The notes below the pieces were generated by a model. It did not search any database. It was not told where the DNA came from and saw only the letters and a list, made by a program, of their open reading frames with translations. A program made the position numbers and the translations under genes. Below, in pieces: positions 1-12,690 of a stretch of DNA of 64,000 bases; position 1 is the stretch's first letter, and every line of letters begins with the position of its first letter. This DNA comes from Gyromitra esculenta (taxonomy: Eukaryota; Ascomycota; Pezizomycetes; Pezizales; Discinaceae): assembly GCA_038503075.1 (NCBI GenBank), contig JBCAML010000003.1, positions 1,674,001 to 1,738,000 of the forward strand. The letters are read 5' to 3'.

Positions 1-2375
1 TTGGAAGAACGGGAGTCACGGCCCACGGACGAGGGCGGTGAAGAGGAAGAACAGTTTGCAAACCGTTTTGAGGGACTGGAGGTTGACGAGTTATCCCCGG
101 ATGAAGAGACCGGAGACATTGCAGAGAAGGCTGAAGGTACACCACGACAGAGATCTCAGAAAAAGGGTAAAAAGGGCAAAGGAAAAAAGAAGACAAATAC
201 CCCAGCACCCAGGCCCCAGGACTGGCCGTTGGAGGATTTCAAAATTAAAGACGATCCAGGAAACGAAACGGAGGCTGTCTTTGCTGCGTTCTGTTTTCTC
301 CAGGACATGATGAAGCTGCGGAGGTGCAGTTCCCGGATCCTGTTTGCTGAGATGCTTCTGCTGATATCACGGCAAGATATACGTCAGATCTATGGAAACA
401 AGTTGCCAACGAGCAACTACATGTTGCAATTGCAGGAGCTCTCAGCAACGTAGCAGTTGCGCGGGTTAAACAGCTTCAGTATGACACGGCAGCCGCCTTC
501 CCCCAGTTCAACAACTTCGAGACAATACTCCATACCCTGTGTCGGGGAGATCTAGACTCTGCCGCTGGGAAACTTAAAGTTGTGACTGCAGGTCCACTAG
601 GAAATATGGAAACCACCACGCTTGACTTCCGTGAATATTTCTCCCTATACGCTCACGATGATCTCGCCAACTTCATTACCGATTATCGAAAGAATCGTAA
701 CGGCAAACCCTCCCGTGCCTTCGCATCCCTGAAATGGGACCCCAATGTTAAACTATCTCAACTCAATTCGAAGGAGCGCCGGAAGTGGCGATCAGACTAC
801 TCCATGCTGTGGTTATACGATATCGTGAACTCCTACGCATCCTCCATCCTTACCGGGATCCCTCTAGGTTCCGGCATCAACCTCGAGATATGGGACTGGA
901 GCATGGAACACATGGGTCGAAAAACCCGACGCATGCTCTAGGGCCCCGTCGAATTCGTCAGCGAAATCACATCGCTAGCAATGAAGCGCAAAGACCCCAT
1001 CATCATCAAACCACACTTAGTATTCTAAGCCTAGATAATGCTAGATTCAATGACCGCCTTCAAAGGCTGGACCTTCGACGTCACAAGCGGTATCTTCATC
1101 GGCCCAGAATCGCCCTGGAGCATAGCCTATAACGAAATCGACGCATTCCATAAAAGCTTTATAAACGGTGCCAACGGCCTCCTCAGAGAATACGAAGTTG
1201 ACCAAAAACGCCACCACGACCGACGCCACGAGTACCCGCTCGAAGAGATCCCAAAAACAATCACCGAGGTCCAGCTCGTCCTCGGTGATAGCATGCTCTC
1301 GCGCGCAAAAGGCGCGCCTGACTCCCGCTTCGAATATATCGACCGAAATGGGCTGTGGCACTACAGCCCCTGGCTCTGCGGCACAGGGCTGGCAGAGGCG
1401 TTGGGGTTCGTATTCGAATTCGGTATTACCGCGTGGGATAAGTCTGGTGCTCCGCTGTGTATCTTCCATCTCTACAACATGATACTAGCAAACGGCCACC
1501 TCCCCGGCGGCAAAATCAAGTTCTTTGAAGACCTACTTAGCGTCTTCGAGTCGCAGGTCTTCCGCGGTAGTAAACGGCCGAGCCGCAAAGGCGAGTTCTT
1601 TCAATCGTGGATGGTCGCTGCAGGGGTCAAAGCGCAGGTTCTAGCAAACCCCTACAAGAAGCGTATGAACCGGGGCGGAAACGTCCTCAATAGCGGCGAG
1701 AGTATGGGGAATGTATACCGTCGCTCCGAGGTCCGCTGTTTCCACGACAAAAGCCTCCTCCGGTATCTTCAGGAAGGCGACTGGATCCCGGAGAAACTGC
1801 CGAAAGAAAAGATCCCGTCTCTACCTTCGTCGAGCGTGGCACTTAAAGTGAAGCTGAAGAAGCAGAGGGAAATTGTTGACGGTATGAAGAAATCTGGTGT
1901 CGTTCCTGTGGAATCGGATGTTAAGACTACGACACCGGATATGACGGACGATGATTTACTGTTTGCGCTTCGGAAGGCGCTGGTGAGGGATGTTACTGGC
2001 GAGGTACCATATGCGGCGCTGAACTTACTGCCGTTGCTGTGCTTCATTATGCAGGTCTTTGAGCACCTGAATGACGCAACAAAGGGCTTCCCGCGGCCGC
2101 TGGGGCCCCCGGTGGGGCCGGATACAGCACATAATAGTGTGGCGAAGCTGGCGATGGATTTGGATATGGCGAGGGGGGATTTGGAGGAGAGTGCGGTGTT
2201 GAAGAAGATGGGTGAGGTGATGGAGGAGTGGGTGAGGGGGGTTGAGTTGGGTGACTTTACATTTTGGGACTATATTGTTGATACTGATACGGAAGTGGAG
2301 GTTGAGGATGCTTATGGGGAGGAGACAGTAATTGGAGGCGAGGGGCTGTTGGTGCATGGGATGGAGCTGTTTTGA
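1..2375 (+). pseudogene. Decayed DUF6604-type gene, 5' end outside window
   Basis: Coding-like sequence runs from base 1 in frame 1, with an acidic stretch and a basic GKKGKGKKK run, to about base 305. The similarity then continues in frame 3 (DEAAEVQFPDP...), so there is a frameshift near 305-310. Frame 3 is interrupted by TGA (about 348), TAG (939), TAA (1026) and TAG (1032), then is open to the stop at 2373-2375. The layout (charged N-terminus, AFCFLQD segment, and a segment reading VF-stop-A-stop-IMLDSMTAFKGW where relatives have Gln) resembles fungal proteins with a DUF6604 domain, whose function is unknown. No splice-site pair removes the stops at 1026 and 1032. I infer a pseudogene. 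The alternative is an ordinary gene read with several sequencing errors. Confidence 0.7.
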
Positions 2376-5092
2376 AGCAGAGAGGGTACAGATAGTCTTA
2401 GCAATCGAATAATTGAGATCAACTAGTTAGGTAGAAAAGTATAAAGGCCCCATGAAGAATATGTGAGCCGAAGCAGATAGGAACCAGGAAAAACCTAGGT
2501 TTAAGACGATTTCGAGGAAAAGAATACTCTACGACCTGGGCAGATATTTCGAGTGATAATTTATGATTACAAGTGACTACAGTACACGGTCCCCGAGGGT
2601 GCAGGATAGCCAACATTAAGTACTCATGAGTAGCAACTCCAATAATCCTTCTGCATATACACGCCATTATCGTGTCTACTGGGATCTCGTATGCGTAATT
2701 ACCGATGATCCGAAGGTTGCAGCGCCTAAACCGAAACACGTTTACAAATACGTGTATCCCTGGTGATCATCTTCTATGTATGCTGCATCAAAGATTAAGT
2801 GTTAACTTCCACTCCCCTGCTTATACTTCCACTCTACAGACCCATACGCACCCTCTCAACTTTCTTTCAGTATTGAAATTTCTGGCGATGGAGATGTGAG
2901 ACTATGATTATTAAGATCCGGGCGACAGCCATATATTACTAGGTTACGCCACACTCTTAAGATAAAATGGCGTATCCTCTAATCGACAGTATCAGGATAA
3001 ATCGAGAAGTTAAGATAGATCATACCCTGCTATGCCTCGGTGATAAGCGAGACTTGTATAACGTGCGTGTCTCAACGCAGATGGATTATATGTCAACTGA
3101 GCCAATCGAGATTTCAGACGATATAGCTCTGAACGGACGAATATATCTAGGTTTGAGCTTGTGTGGCCAAAGTAATTACATGTATAGGTAGTGATTTATT
3201 CAGTAGAACCATAGAGAACTGTGTTAATTTGTATATATATTTATTTAAGTAATACTTTTGGACTCTGCGCCACATAACCTAAATTTGAGATAGCTAGATA
3301 GATAGATTAATCATACACGTATCCAATCTAAATTTGAGATTACCGAGTGGATATAGCTAATGATAAGGCTTACGGAGCGCCGGGCGGCTACCCGGGAGAT
3401 GGTAGTCTTATCAGAGAAGAATACGAAGTACATAACTCAAATAATAGAGTTTGAACTACTGCATGCAATTAAAGTTTCCATATCCTTCTGGCGTCAGCCG
3501 GACAACGGAAGAAGTAAGCCCGCTGCTCCGCTACACCTTTTCAGATCTTAAATGATAGCGGGGCGCATCCGCGGATCTGAGAATCTAACGATCAAATTTG
3601 GGGATGTGGGTAATTACTTTTTATGCATAGTCCAACTATCAAACTAGAGAGATCCAACCTCAGCTGCTAAGATTGCAATCTGGGGAGAGGTGATAGTCTA
3701 TGCTCAAATACATATCTCTTCCCATCCTTTTTAGTATGCAACGAAGTAAGTATCTACCAAACACAACGACCTTCGTTGCACCTGCTGATTGAACGAATTT
3801 GAAAGGTGGTATTAAATCCAACTCATTCTAGTAGAAAAGTAAGATGAAGCAATTTCGGATATCCTTATATATCCCTACCATAAGATCTAGCATAAACCAA
3901 AATAGTTTTTTAATTTGATTTTATAGACTTAGGAGGGTGTGAACCTTGCATCCCGGCATGTCAACAACAACTGAGATACTTGATCACAGACCATCACTCG
4001 CCAAGGAAATACATTCCCTTCCCCTTTATCTCGTTGGTAGTAGCCAGAGACCGAACAAAACTGCTTGGCAACCTTCTAGTGTTGAGCTAGTTGCGTATAA
4101 AGCGATAGGCAGACAATATGTGGTCAATGCTCATGCGTTGAGTTTTTCTTCACAGCCCAGGAGCTGGGGTCAATACACTAAATAAATTTAGTGTAGTGAA
4201 ATATTTGACGTGGGGGTAACACAAATATTTAGAGCCACATGACTTCACGATTAGAAACTCAGCTAGCCTAGCAGTCGACGAGTTTAAGGACGATCAGCTT
4301 TTCTGGGCAGCTTTGAAGTGCTTCCCTGCATATAACCTTTGTCTCGGAACAAACGCTCGTTAGCCATTGGTGGGAGAATTTCTAAAGATTGATCAACAGA
4401 TCATCTCCGAGGCGCAGGCCCTACTAGGAAGGCAGATGCCTTTGAGATGAGGGAATGAGGGGGGTCACTACTGGACTAACTCTGCTTACATAAGCAGTCC
4501 GGAGGAAGTCCGGGCGTTGCCCCGGACGGTTCGGATTCTCGAGGGGAGGAAGACCGGATGCTCTCCGCCTGTAAACAAAAGATGGGAAATGAATTCTAAT
4601 TGTTTTTCTGGTATCTGGGAGGAGTTGCCGAGAGTTTTATGATTTGTATCCTTATTTTTAAGTTTCTAGTTTAAAGTTTTTGCAACTTAACACATATTCT
4701 ATTCTTCCACTTCGGCTTTGAATATCTCATAAAGAGAGTCAGAAAGATAAATCTAATCAGAGAGAACGATATCGATACGAGCAAAGAGTCGTAGAGAAAC
4801 TCTAAGATTGTATTAGGAAAGATGCCAACCGCTGAGATGGCCGAGACAAGTATATCTGACAGAGAGGTGTGTATATATCGCTGATCCTACTGCTATGCCG
4901 AATTTTATTATTAACACAATAACCTCAATAATAGGCAGTATCCGAAAGCCATGCGCGTAATTCAGGTCTGTAGCTACTGTAATCCTATTACGAGAAGGTT
5001 ACCAGTTAACTGACGTTCTGCATTAAGAAACAGTTGACATTCAGTCACCGCTTCAGTCACCGCTTCAGTCACCCCAGTCACCTATTTCAACG
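2376..5092. other. Gene-free interval
   Basis: No reading frame here has recognisable family features or a workable exon chain. The sequence is moderately AT-rich with short repeats, for example two copies of CTAAATTTGAGAT near 3279-3342. Around 4440-4880 a GC-rich block is followed by AT-rich sequence that looks like a decayed retroelement or promoter, but no repeat partner is visible. The last part should hold the GH88 promoter. Confidence 0.5.
5041..5082 (+). repeat. 12-bp tandem repeat just upstream of the GH88 start
   Basis: The unit TCAGTCACCGCT occurs at 5041-5052 and 5053-5064, with a degenerate third copy at 5065-5076 and a trailing GTCACC. It ends about 10 bases before the chosen ATG, so it lies in the presumed 5' leader. 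On the minus strand each unit contains TGACTGA, one base off the TGACTC core bound by Gcn4/Cpc1-type bZIP regulators. A regulatory role is speculative. Confidence 0.75.
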
Positions 5093-6652
5093 ATGATGGA
5101 AACAAATCTGTCTCAGCTGTCTGAGTCACCTCCATCTAGCATTGCTGCTGGAGATGAGAATTCAAAAAGCCGGAAGTGCTCTTTTTGTTCTGAGAATGGC
5201 GCAGAACGTTCACCGTTCTGGACACAAGAGCAGGAAGACTTTTTGCCCGAGCTCTTCTCCGAAAACGTGGTCGCCAAAATCTGGGGAATAGCTTCAGAGG
5301 CCTTATGGCAGGTAAGATCGATACGCCTTGTTCTCCCTTCTCGCTTATACTCAAACTCCGTAGAACTCCCCACCAGAATTCGCCCCCGAGTACACCCAGC
5401 CGCCTGAGGGCACAACCTACGTAACCACTGACACCGACTTTTGGACGTCTGGATTCTTCCCTGGAAGTTTGTACCTCCTCCTAGAGAGAGCCGAGCTCTA
5501 TCCAGACTCCTTCCCAGACCATAAACTCAATAAAGCAAAGCTCCTATACGCCAGTCGCTGGTGGTCAGAAAACCTGCATGCCCAGGCCAAGAGGACGGAT
5601 ACGCATGATCTCGGCTTCATGATCCAGCCATCATTCCAGAAAGACTACGAGCTGACAGACAACGACCGGAGTCTCCAGACCCTGGTGACGGCAGCAGAGA
5701 GCCTAGCGAGCAGATATGACGAAAGAGTGGGAGCTATTCGAAGCTGGGACACGTGTAGGACCAAGCGGTACAAATTTGAGGATCCATCGAAAGATTTCCT
5801 GGTTATCATTGACAACATGCTGAGTGAGTTCCTATGATGCACATCATCACCCCTTACTTATTCCCCCCCCCCAACCCCCACTGATAAAGAGAAGATCTTG
5901 ATATACTTTTCTATGTCGCCTCGAAAACCGGCGACGTCCGAATGTCAAATATCGCGATCCAGCATGCCTTGACAACCTTAAAACACCACGTTCGAGAAGA
6001 CTGGTCCACCATCCACGTCGTCAACTTCGACCAATACACCGGGAAGGTAAAAGGGAAATTCACCAACCAAGGCTACTGGGACGACAGCACATGGAGCCGG
6101 GGCCAGGCGTGGGGCGTCCTTGGATTCGCCCAGGTGTACGGATGGACAAAGCGGAAGGAATTCCTAGACGCCTCAAAGAAGCTGGCTCGATATTTCTTGT
6201 CTCGGCTGCCAGCTGACGGAGTTCCTCACTGGTTAGTAACAGCTTTTAGTTTTAGTTCTTTACGGTAGATCTAACGCTGAACGCTGGACGCTGTGGTCAG
6301 GGACTTTGATGCGCCACGCCCAACTTACCGCGATACGTCCGCTGCTATGATCTTCGTCTCGGGCTTGCTCGAAATCTATAAGCACTGCTCGGGCCCGCTC
6401 GAGGGCGCTGAATGGCTGTACGCCGCAAAGAAGACTATCAACTCTGTTCTAAAGATGTCGCTCTCTCCTCGCGCTAAGTTTCTAAAGGACGGTAGGATCG
6501 ACATGGGCGGTTTTGATGCGATATTGAAGAACGCTACAATCAACAATTACGAGTACGCGCCTAGGAGGTGGGCGGATCATGGCTTGGTTTATGCAGACTA
6601 CTTTTTGCTGCAGGTTGGGAATAAACTGTTGCAATTGGGCCTCATAGAGTAA
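5093..6652 (+). CDS. GH88 unsaturated glucuronyl hydrolase, intracellular
   Basis: Four exons, join(5093..5311, 5364..5823, 5895..6231, 6301..6652), give 455 aa. GH88 enzymes remove a 4,5-unsaturated uronic acid from the non-reducing end of oligosaccharides made by polysaccharide lyases. The family signature is clear: TDFWTSGFFPGSLY, HDLGF with Asp155, VIIDNML with Asp223, and STWSRGQAWG. The two aspartates match the catalytic pair of characterised unsaturated glucuronyl hydrolases. No signal peptide is visible at the N-terminus (MMETNLSQ), so the enzyme probably acts inside the cell on imported oligosaccharides. The start is the first of two adjacent Met codons. Intron phases are 0, 1 and 2, and all three introns are GT-AG; intron 2 carries a long C tract. 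It converges on the Zn2Cys6 gene about 300 bp away. Identification is firm; the exact substrate is unknown. Confidence 0.93.
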
Positions 6653-6948
6653 GAGCGTTAGAAAGAAAGAAAAACGAGTAATGTATAAAAAATTTTCTCT
6701 AATGCTTTCCTGTAGTTTTTTCTTTCGTTCTCTCTATTAAAGGTACATACCCCATTTCTGTTAACCATTCCTCCTTTAAACACACACAAGGTAGAGTCCC
6801 AAGTGTAAGCAAGGACATAATCTGAAGGTGAAAACATTAAGTAACATAACAATACCGTTACCCCCCAACTCCCTCCCCCAAACAAACCTCGTAATCCATA
6901 ACATCCTTAATCCATCCCTAACCTCTATCCCCCAACCCACACCGCCCG

Positions 6949-9831
6949 TTACATCCCATTAACATCCCCACCCCCATACGTAAGCACCCGATCAAATTCC
7001 GAGAACTGCGGATCCGCAAACAAGCTCGAAAACTCCGCCAACTGCTCAACCGTAAACAACCCCCCCTCATGATGCCCCATCTCCGGATCAAACCCATTAT
7101 CAAACCCATGTCCTCCTTGTTCCTGTCCATGAAACCCATGTCCCACTCCATCCACCCCACCACCAGCACCACCACCAGCAGCAGCATAACTAACCTGCGC
7201 CTGGAAACTCAACGGCATAGGCGGACTCGCCAATTCCAGTGGTTCCGGTTCTCCATCCCCATACCCCCACCTACTCTTGCCATTAGCACTAGGCGCTCTA
7301 CCCGCCATCTGCAGCAGGAACTCATCAGAGTCGAAGTGATCCGAGTATGCCGGTTTAGAAATATCGACCGACGAACCGCCGCCGCCGCCGGTGCTGGTGC
7401 TGGTGGAGGAGGAGGAGGGGTTGAAAGAGTTGTTTTTCGGATCGCTTTGGGTTTGGGCTTGGAGGAGGCGCTGGGCGAAGCCGGCGGGGAGGTTGTAGGC
7501 GTTGTCGTGGTCTGGGTAGAGGCCGCGCCATCGCTTGGATATGTCGAAGAGGGCTTTAACGAGGGTGACGAATTCGGGGCGGAGCTGGGTATTGTAGAAT
7601 GCGGCGTGTGCTGCAAATAGGAGTTTTGTTAGACTGGGCGGAAGTGAAGGGGGGATAGCTAGAAGATAGGAGGGAGGAAGGAAGGAGGAGGGGACAAACC
7701 AAGTAGTACTCGACCAGAGACAAAGAGACAGAATGCAAACTGGGGATTCGTCAACCCGGTATTATGGATCAAGTATTGCTGCGTGATAGTTGTGATCTCG
7801 ATCGCTGCAGACAAACACGTATCTGCAGAACTTGAAGACGGCAGTTTGATCGACGAGGACTGCCATTGCATGGATGGATAGGCGATTCCCTGATGTAGCA
7901 GTATTACAGAGGTGTTATGTGTGATATGTGCCAGCGTTAAGTTGGGGTCCATCCTCCCATTTACAACCGTCGCCTCCCGCCACTGTGGTGGTAGGAATAG
8001 CTTCCACCTAATCAGCCTTAAATCTAGCTCCTTGAACCGCATCAACCACTGCTGTATATCCTCGGGAACCCTTAGATCCACTGCTTGCTGTAAAAAGAAT
8101 CTAGTGACCTGGCTAAGCAGCTCGGTAGCCTCGATACAGTACGCAAAGCCGCCAAGGTTGATGGCCTCCTCTGAGTAGAAATCCTCAGTGTTATTCACTG
8201 GTGCAGAAAAAGGGTTGCCGTTCGTATGCCGTAGGTTCTGAGGGGTAGAGTTATCGGAGATACCGAAATAGCGGGTCCGTACCGGCTGCTCTGCCTCCCA
8301 GATAGCGCCTTCGCAGGGGAGACGTCGCCGTACATCAGCACTGGTGAGGGACGTATTCCATCTAGACGTAAGCACGTGTTAGTTGACCAGACGACTAGGT
8401 ATACTATCTATCTCCCCGGAAATGTACCCAGTTGCAACTGAACAAAATCTGTCTAGGAGGAAAACGTTCCAGAACACCCGTCGACGCTCCTCTCCCTCGG
8501 TCCAGGTCTTTGAGGGCCCCAAGAAGTTCATCCGACTGATCAATCGATGCGCTGAACGACTATCAGCTCCTTCTGCGTCGTCTTCGAAGCTTAGCTGTAG
8601 GTGTTCAACAGTCCTCGTCATTGAATCTACTATAGCCCATGACTTTGGACCTCGTCCTGAACCAATCTAAACGTAATATGTAAGTATTTAATTGTATACC
8701 AAGAATAATGGATCAAGAATAGTGAACCGGGCTAGAAATAAAATCTAGAATCTAAAAAAAAACTCTAAAACTCACAGTATCAAAAGCAATTATAACCAAA
8801 GCCTGCAAGTTCTCCACCGAGAACATTTCCATACTCTTCAAAATCACGGTTTGTCTAGAAATCTGAAAATATCGATCTCGGACATCCTTTCGCTCCAACC
8901 GCTTGTCTGCCGAGAACCGAACAGTGGCTGCAACGATCGCGTGAAGAATCGTCGACAATCCTGGTCGCTTGCCAGGCGCTTCTAGGCGCCTCAGAAACGA
9001 CGTTTTATGCAGGATTGGGATCCATGGATGGATGAGATCGAAATACAGGTGCACAAGTATATCGACAAGATCAGCCGGAGGGAGAGAATAGTCCTCGCAA
9101 TCCAAGAGGTCTACAATTGTTGGCCTGCGCCCGCTTCGCGAATGGTAATATTCGCCACCAGGGGACGACAGGCCCGGCTCGGGGTGATATGACCGAGGAG
9201 AATTGCTGTGGTTGCTGTTCAGGCGCGGACGCTTCCCGGACGAACCATCATCCCTGTGCTCAGACGACAATGCTGTAGGCGAAGCCTGGAGGAGGTCTCT
9301 CTTCAACCCGGTGATTTCGGCGTTTAGTATTTCCAGCGGCTTCGAAGGCCCACAGTCCGCCAGCTGATCGAAGCCCCCAGACGATTTAGCCGTCGAAGGG
9401 TTCAGTTCCCGAATGGCAGAAAGCAGCTGTCGCGTTACGAGAGTCTGTCCGATAAACATTTTCTCCAAGGTGTCGAGGCGCTGGCTCAGAGACTCGATAA
9501 CACCAGCTTTCACGCCAGGCCGAGAGCGCGATTCGTCGTACTGGCAGTCAATGTCTGCGTGACAACCAAATTAGTACGATCCCAGCGTCAACGACGACGA
9601 CTTGATTCGAGGAGAAACAAACTCATGCGAGCGCAATGGGAGCACGGCTGCTCTCGTGAACACTTTGCCTTCTTCTTGCGACATGATTGACATCTGCTCG
9701 GCGCGTCAGCTCCAAAAGTCGTAAAACGGTAGGGGAATGGGGGCATACGCAGGGCCCTCGTCTTCAACGCTCTCGTCCTTCTCCTTGTCGGCTCTATCCT
9801 TGTCCTTGTCCTTTGAGCTTGATCTCTTCAT
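6949..9831 (-). CDS. Zn(II)2Cys6 transcription factor with fungal-specific middle homology domain
   Basis: Six exons, complement(join(6949..7610, 7700..8361, 8428..8666, 8776..9554, 9623..9693, 9749..9831)), give 831 aa. The DNA-binding cluster spans three exons and splices into a perfect C-x2-C-x6-C-x5-C-x2-C-x6-C pattern (Cys29, 32, 39, 45, 48, 55) with the basic RKKKAK loop. A linker with heptad-like VIESLSQRLDTLEKM follows. The fungal_trans region begins near residue 190 (DLVDILVHLYFDLIHPWIPILHK) and contains IGSGRGPKSWAIVDSMTRTVEHLQL, RRRVFW and WNTSLTSADVRRRLPCEG. The C-terminus is rich in Ser, Pro and Gly and ends acidic, which suits an activation region. Branch sites CTGAC and TACTAAT support the first two introns. 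The regulon is unknown; control of the nearby glycosidase genes is possible but not shown. The exon 1 start depends on a 55-nt intron with donor GTATGC. Confidence 0.9.
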
Positions 9832-12319
9832 GCTGGCGATGTCTGCCTGTTTCCTGGGGAACTCAGAGCTTGCTAGCTGTGTTGTGTTGTGCTGTGCTGT
9901 GCCTGAAAGATGGAAAGAACCGACCTCAGCGCTGGAGATATAGCGCGTGCTGGGAAGCTGGCGTAACGGCTCGCTGCAACTGGCACCTGCGTGACAGCGG
10001 GCCGCAGGGCCTGTAGATGTCACATGTGGCTGGCAGGGAAGAGCAGCGCGGGGATTGCTGGGGTAGTGATTGCTATATCCCAACCTGGCCCTCCGCCAGA
10101 TGGCTCTCCATCCCTGCGAACGCGGGGGAGGTCGAGAATAACCGGCTGGTATTTATCCAGACCGCGCGGAGCTTGGTGGTGGCATTAGTCTCATCGGTTC
10201 CTCCATCGGTCGTGATCTCAAAACGCTCTGCCGAATCGAGCCGTGCTTGGATGGAGATGCACCCCTGCCCGTGAAGCGAGGGTGCAAGAGATCCATCAGG
10301 GACGTCTGGGGTGCATGACGAGCTGCTCGAAAGAGCTGGGCGCACATTTATCTTGCATGCAGGTTGAGTGCTGATGCTTGACGTAGAGGACACCTCCCCT
10401 AACCCTGATATTGAGCAACAGGCTGTCCACACTCTAAATAGCATAACAGAGCATACCTACTGGAAAGCACTGGTCCAGTCCAGCTATCCGTGAGCAGTCT
10501 TGATGGCCCTTTTGGCTCTATCCTCTAACAGCACTGCACAGCGCTGCCAACTGAATCAAATCTACCAACCGAGTTCCGAGGATGAGCTGAAATCTCTCGT
10601 ACAAAAATTGGATGAATAGAAAGAATGAAAGGTCCGGATTAGCACATCACCCATTACTGCAATATTGCCGTAAGCATATGAAACCGGAGTTTCTACGTCT
10701 GCTGCCACTTTAATCTCTCACAATAGCGAGAATCTAACAAACTCTATTCGTCGCAATACACGCAGCACTGACTTTTTGCTATAGGGATTAGGATTACTTG
10801 TTTTCCCCTATCTTTTTTTTGTTTTTTTGCGTAAAGTAGGTGTTACACGGAACGGCTAGACCAGACGAACCATAGCTCTGTGAACCCGTTCCATGTTCGG
10901 GGTAGAAATTAAAATTACAGTAGTAGAGAATCCGAAGTCCAATTGCAAATACCATTCAGGAAGTAATCATAAGCAGTCGCAGCTACGTATACGGTTAATC
11001 TAGAAACCCTCCCCTCCCCTCCCCCCTCTTCAAAAATCAGGAAGGCAGAAAAAATAAATATTACTTTCGCCATATCATACCATATCACAAGCGCAACAGC
11101 AAGCTCAACCCTTTTCCAGGAAACAACTTCATATCCACCGTGAACCGTCCCACCCCCCCGGGCCCTCCCCCCCCCAAAAAAAAACCATCCTAAATCCCTC
11201 ACCTCCATCATTCGCCCGCTCCTACCTACACTACGAAAAGAACCCTACGGTATCCCTCCGCCTTTTACAATTAGCCTATTCCAGATTTTCCATTCAGATA
11301 CCACTATGTACCTATGTACAGACACACGGACCTAGCTGGTACTTCCCCCTCACAGGCGCTGTACATACACACGTATACACGCGGCCAACCGTGCAAGCTG
11401 GCAGAAGGTGCGTGACGGGATGGTAATGCAAGAGATAGCACGGAGGAAGATATATTTCCAGTTCAGGAAAACGGGATATTAACGGGGTAGGGATCTGCGG
11501 ATGGAGCTTAGGGGGGGTGATATTAGATGATTCTGCGGAGAGTGCGAGAGAGAGCTGAATATCGAGGGGTCTGGAGCGTGTGATATGGGCGCGAGCAGCA
11601 TGGCGGTGCTACGGCGTAAAGGAAAGCGAGGCAGGTACTCGTGAGGTAAATAAAGGTTTAGGTAGCGAAGAGGGGAGAAGCTAGTTAAAACTAGGCTGTG
11701 TATTTTATTATCGGGTTATATCGCACGGCACTGATAATCCTAGCTAAAGAATTGGAAGTATCTAGAGCCTGGGGGAACTGTAGTTAGCACGCCGTTCTCT
11801 AATCTACCGTTCGTTGCCTAGGAGTTTGTGGTACTGAGATGGCTACTTTTCCTTTAGAGCGGTGGTGGGAGCGGGGAAATGCTCACCGACCATGGAACAG
11901 ACTAGTTATCCAACTAACAACCTTAAGACGGCCGATGATTGCCGGAGTTGTGATTCAACTGACTGGAACTGTAGGGGGGAGAGAAAACGACTTGCAATTG
12001 CGCGTTGACCTACTGCGAAAAATAAGAGTGATTTTTCATGATCTACGTATCAGGTCCCACGTGCCTATTTCCCTGAACATTCTGTAATCTCTCGTTCAAC
12101 GTGTTACTACTCGTCAGTGCCGTAATAGCCTGCTGCAGAATAGTAGAGAGTTGTTTTTGCGGACCCGAGTCCGCGAACTTGAAACGTCACGATTGGACTA
12201 ATTAGGATGGGAACTCTGGCTAGGATGTATGGACTGGAGTAAACACCCATTGACTCTAGATCTCGACATCTGTTTCGCAAGTTGTAAATCTGAAATGGCG
12301 AGGTAGTGCTACACCAATG
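9832..12319. other. Gene-free interval upstream of the Zn2Cys6 gene
   Basis: It contains the presumed promoter and 5' leader of the minus-strand regulator, including a GTGTT/GCTGT-rich microsatellite-like stretch near 9878-9901. Around 11150-11185 there are long C and A homopolymer tracts. Open frames are short and show no family features or splice context. Confidence 0.5.
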
Positions 12320-12690
12320 TGATCGATGAGAATCTGTGTTTAAAAAACCCTTCACCCATTCTGCCAATATCTCGAGATGTCCATCCTTACGTCGGATTCC
12401 CCTGCCTCTCCGTGGAAAATTGAAAATACCATGATACATCCCCTTAAGTACTTCACACACAACCTCTGGTTCTGTCCTACCCTCCTAACCACCGCTTCAT
12501 CCTCATCCCTCACAACCTCCCCTACCCCCGGGAACCTCTCCGCCAGTATCCTTTCTGCCATCTCTACATGCTCGCCAGCGAGTATATCCACCTCAGAAAC
12601 AACAAAATAGATCCGTCGTGACAGGCGCCCAGCCTCCGCAAACAGCGGACTCAGAAACGGATCCTTCAGATCCTATACCCGTACATAGAC
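12320..12690 (-). pseudogene. Relic of an alpha/beta hydrolase (esterase/lipase fold)
   Basis: On the minus strand one frame reads DPFLSPLFAEAG, then FVVSEVDILAGEHVEMAERI (about 12680 down to 12490). This resembles the segment around the catalytic Asp of alpha/beta-hydrolase fold-3 enzymes. The similarity then moves to another frame as CEVLKGMYHGIFNFP, with the expected catalytic His in YHG, and ends in HLEILAEWVKGFL near 12340. The change of frame lies near 12480 and has no splice signal. An in-frame TAG sits just upstream of DLKDPF, and nothing resembling the N-terminal half, with its oxyanion-hole HGGG and nucleophile GxSxG, is found upstream. I infer a 5'-truncated, frameshifted remnant. 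Confidence 0.55.

Noticed and set aside
4440..4880. Possible LTR or retroelement fragment
   Set aside because: The GC-rich to AT-rich change and a downstream ATG look element-like, but no second LTR, primer-binding site or gag/pol similarity is visible.
7069..7620. 183-codon plus-strand frame
   Set aside because: Antisense to the last exon of the Zn2Cys6 regulator; the Gly/Val-rich translation mirrors Pro/Ser/Gly-rich codons.
10073..10444. 123-codon minus-strand frame upstream of the Zn2Cys6 gene
   Set aside because: Not in phase with the regulator's exon 1 through any good splice pair; composition is unremarkable and no domain is seen.
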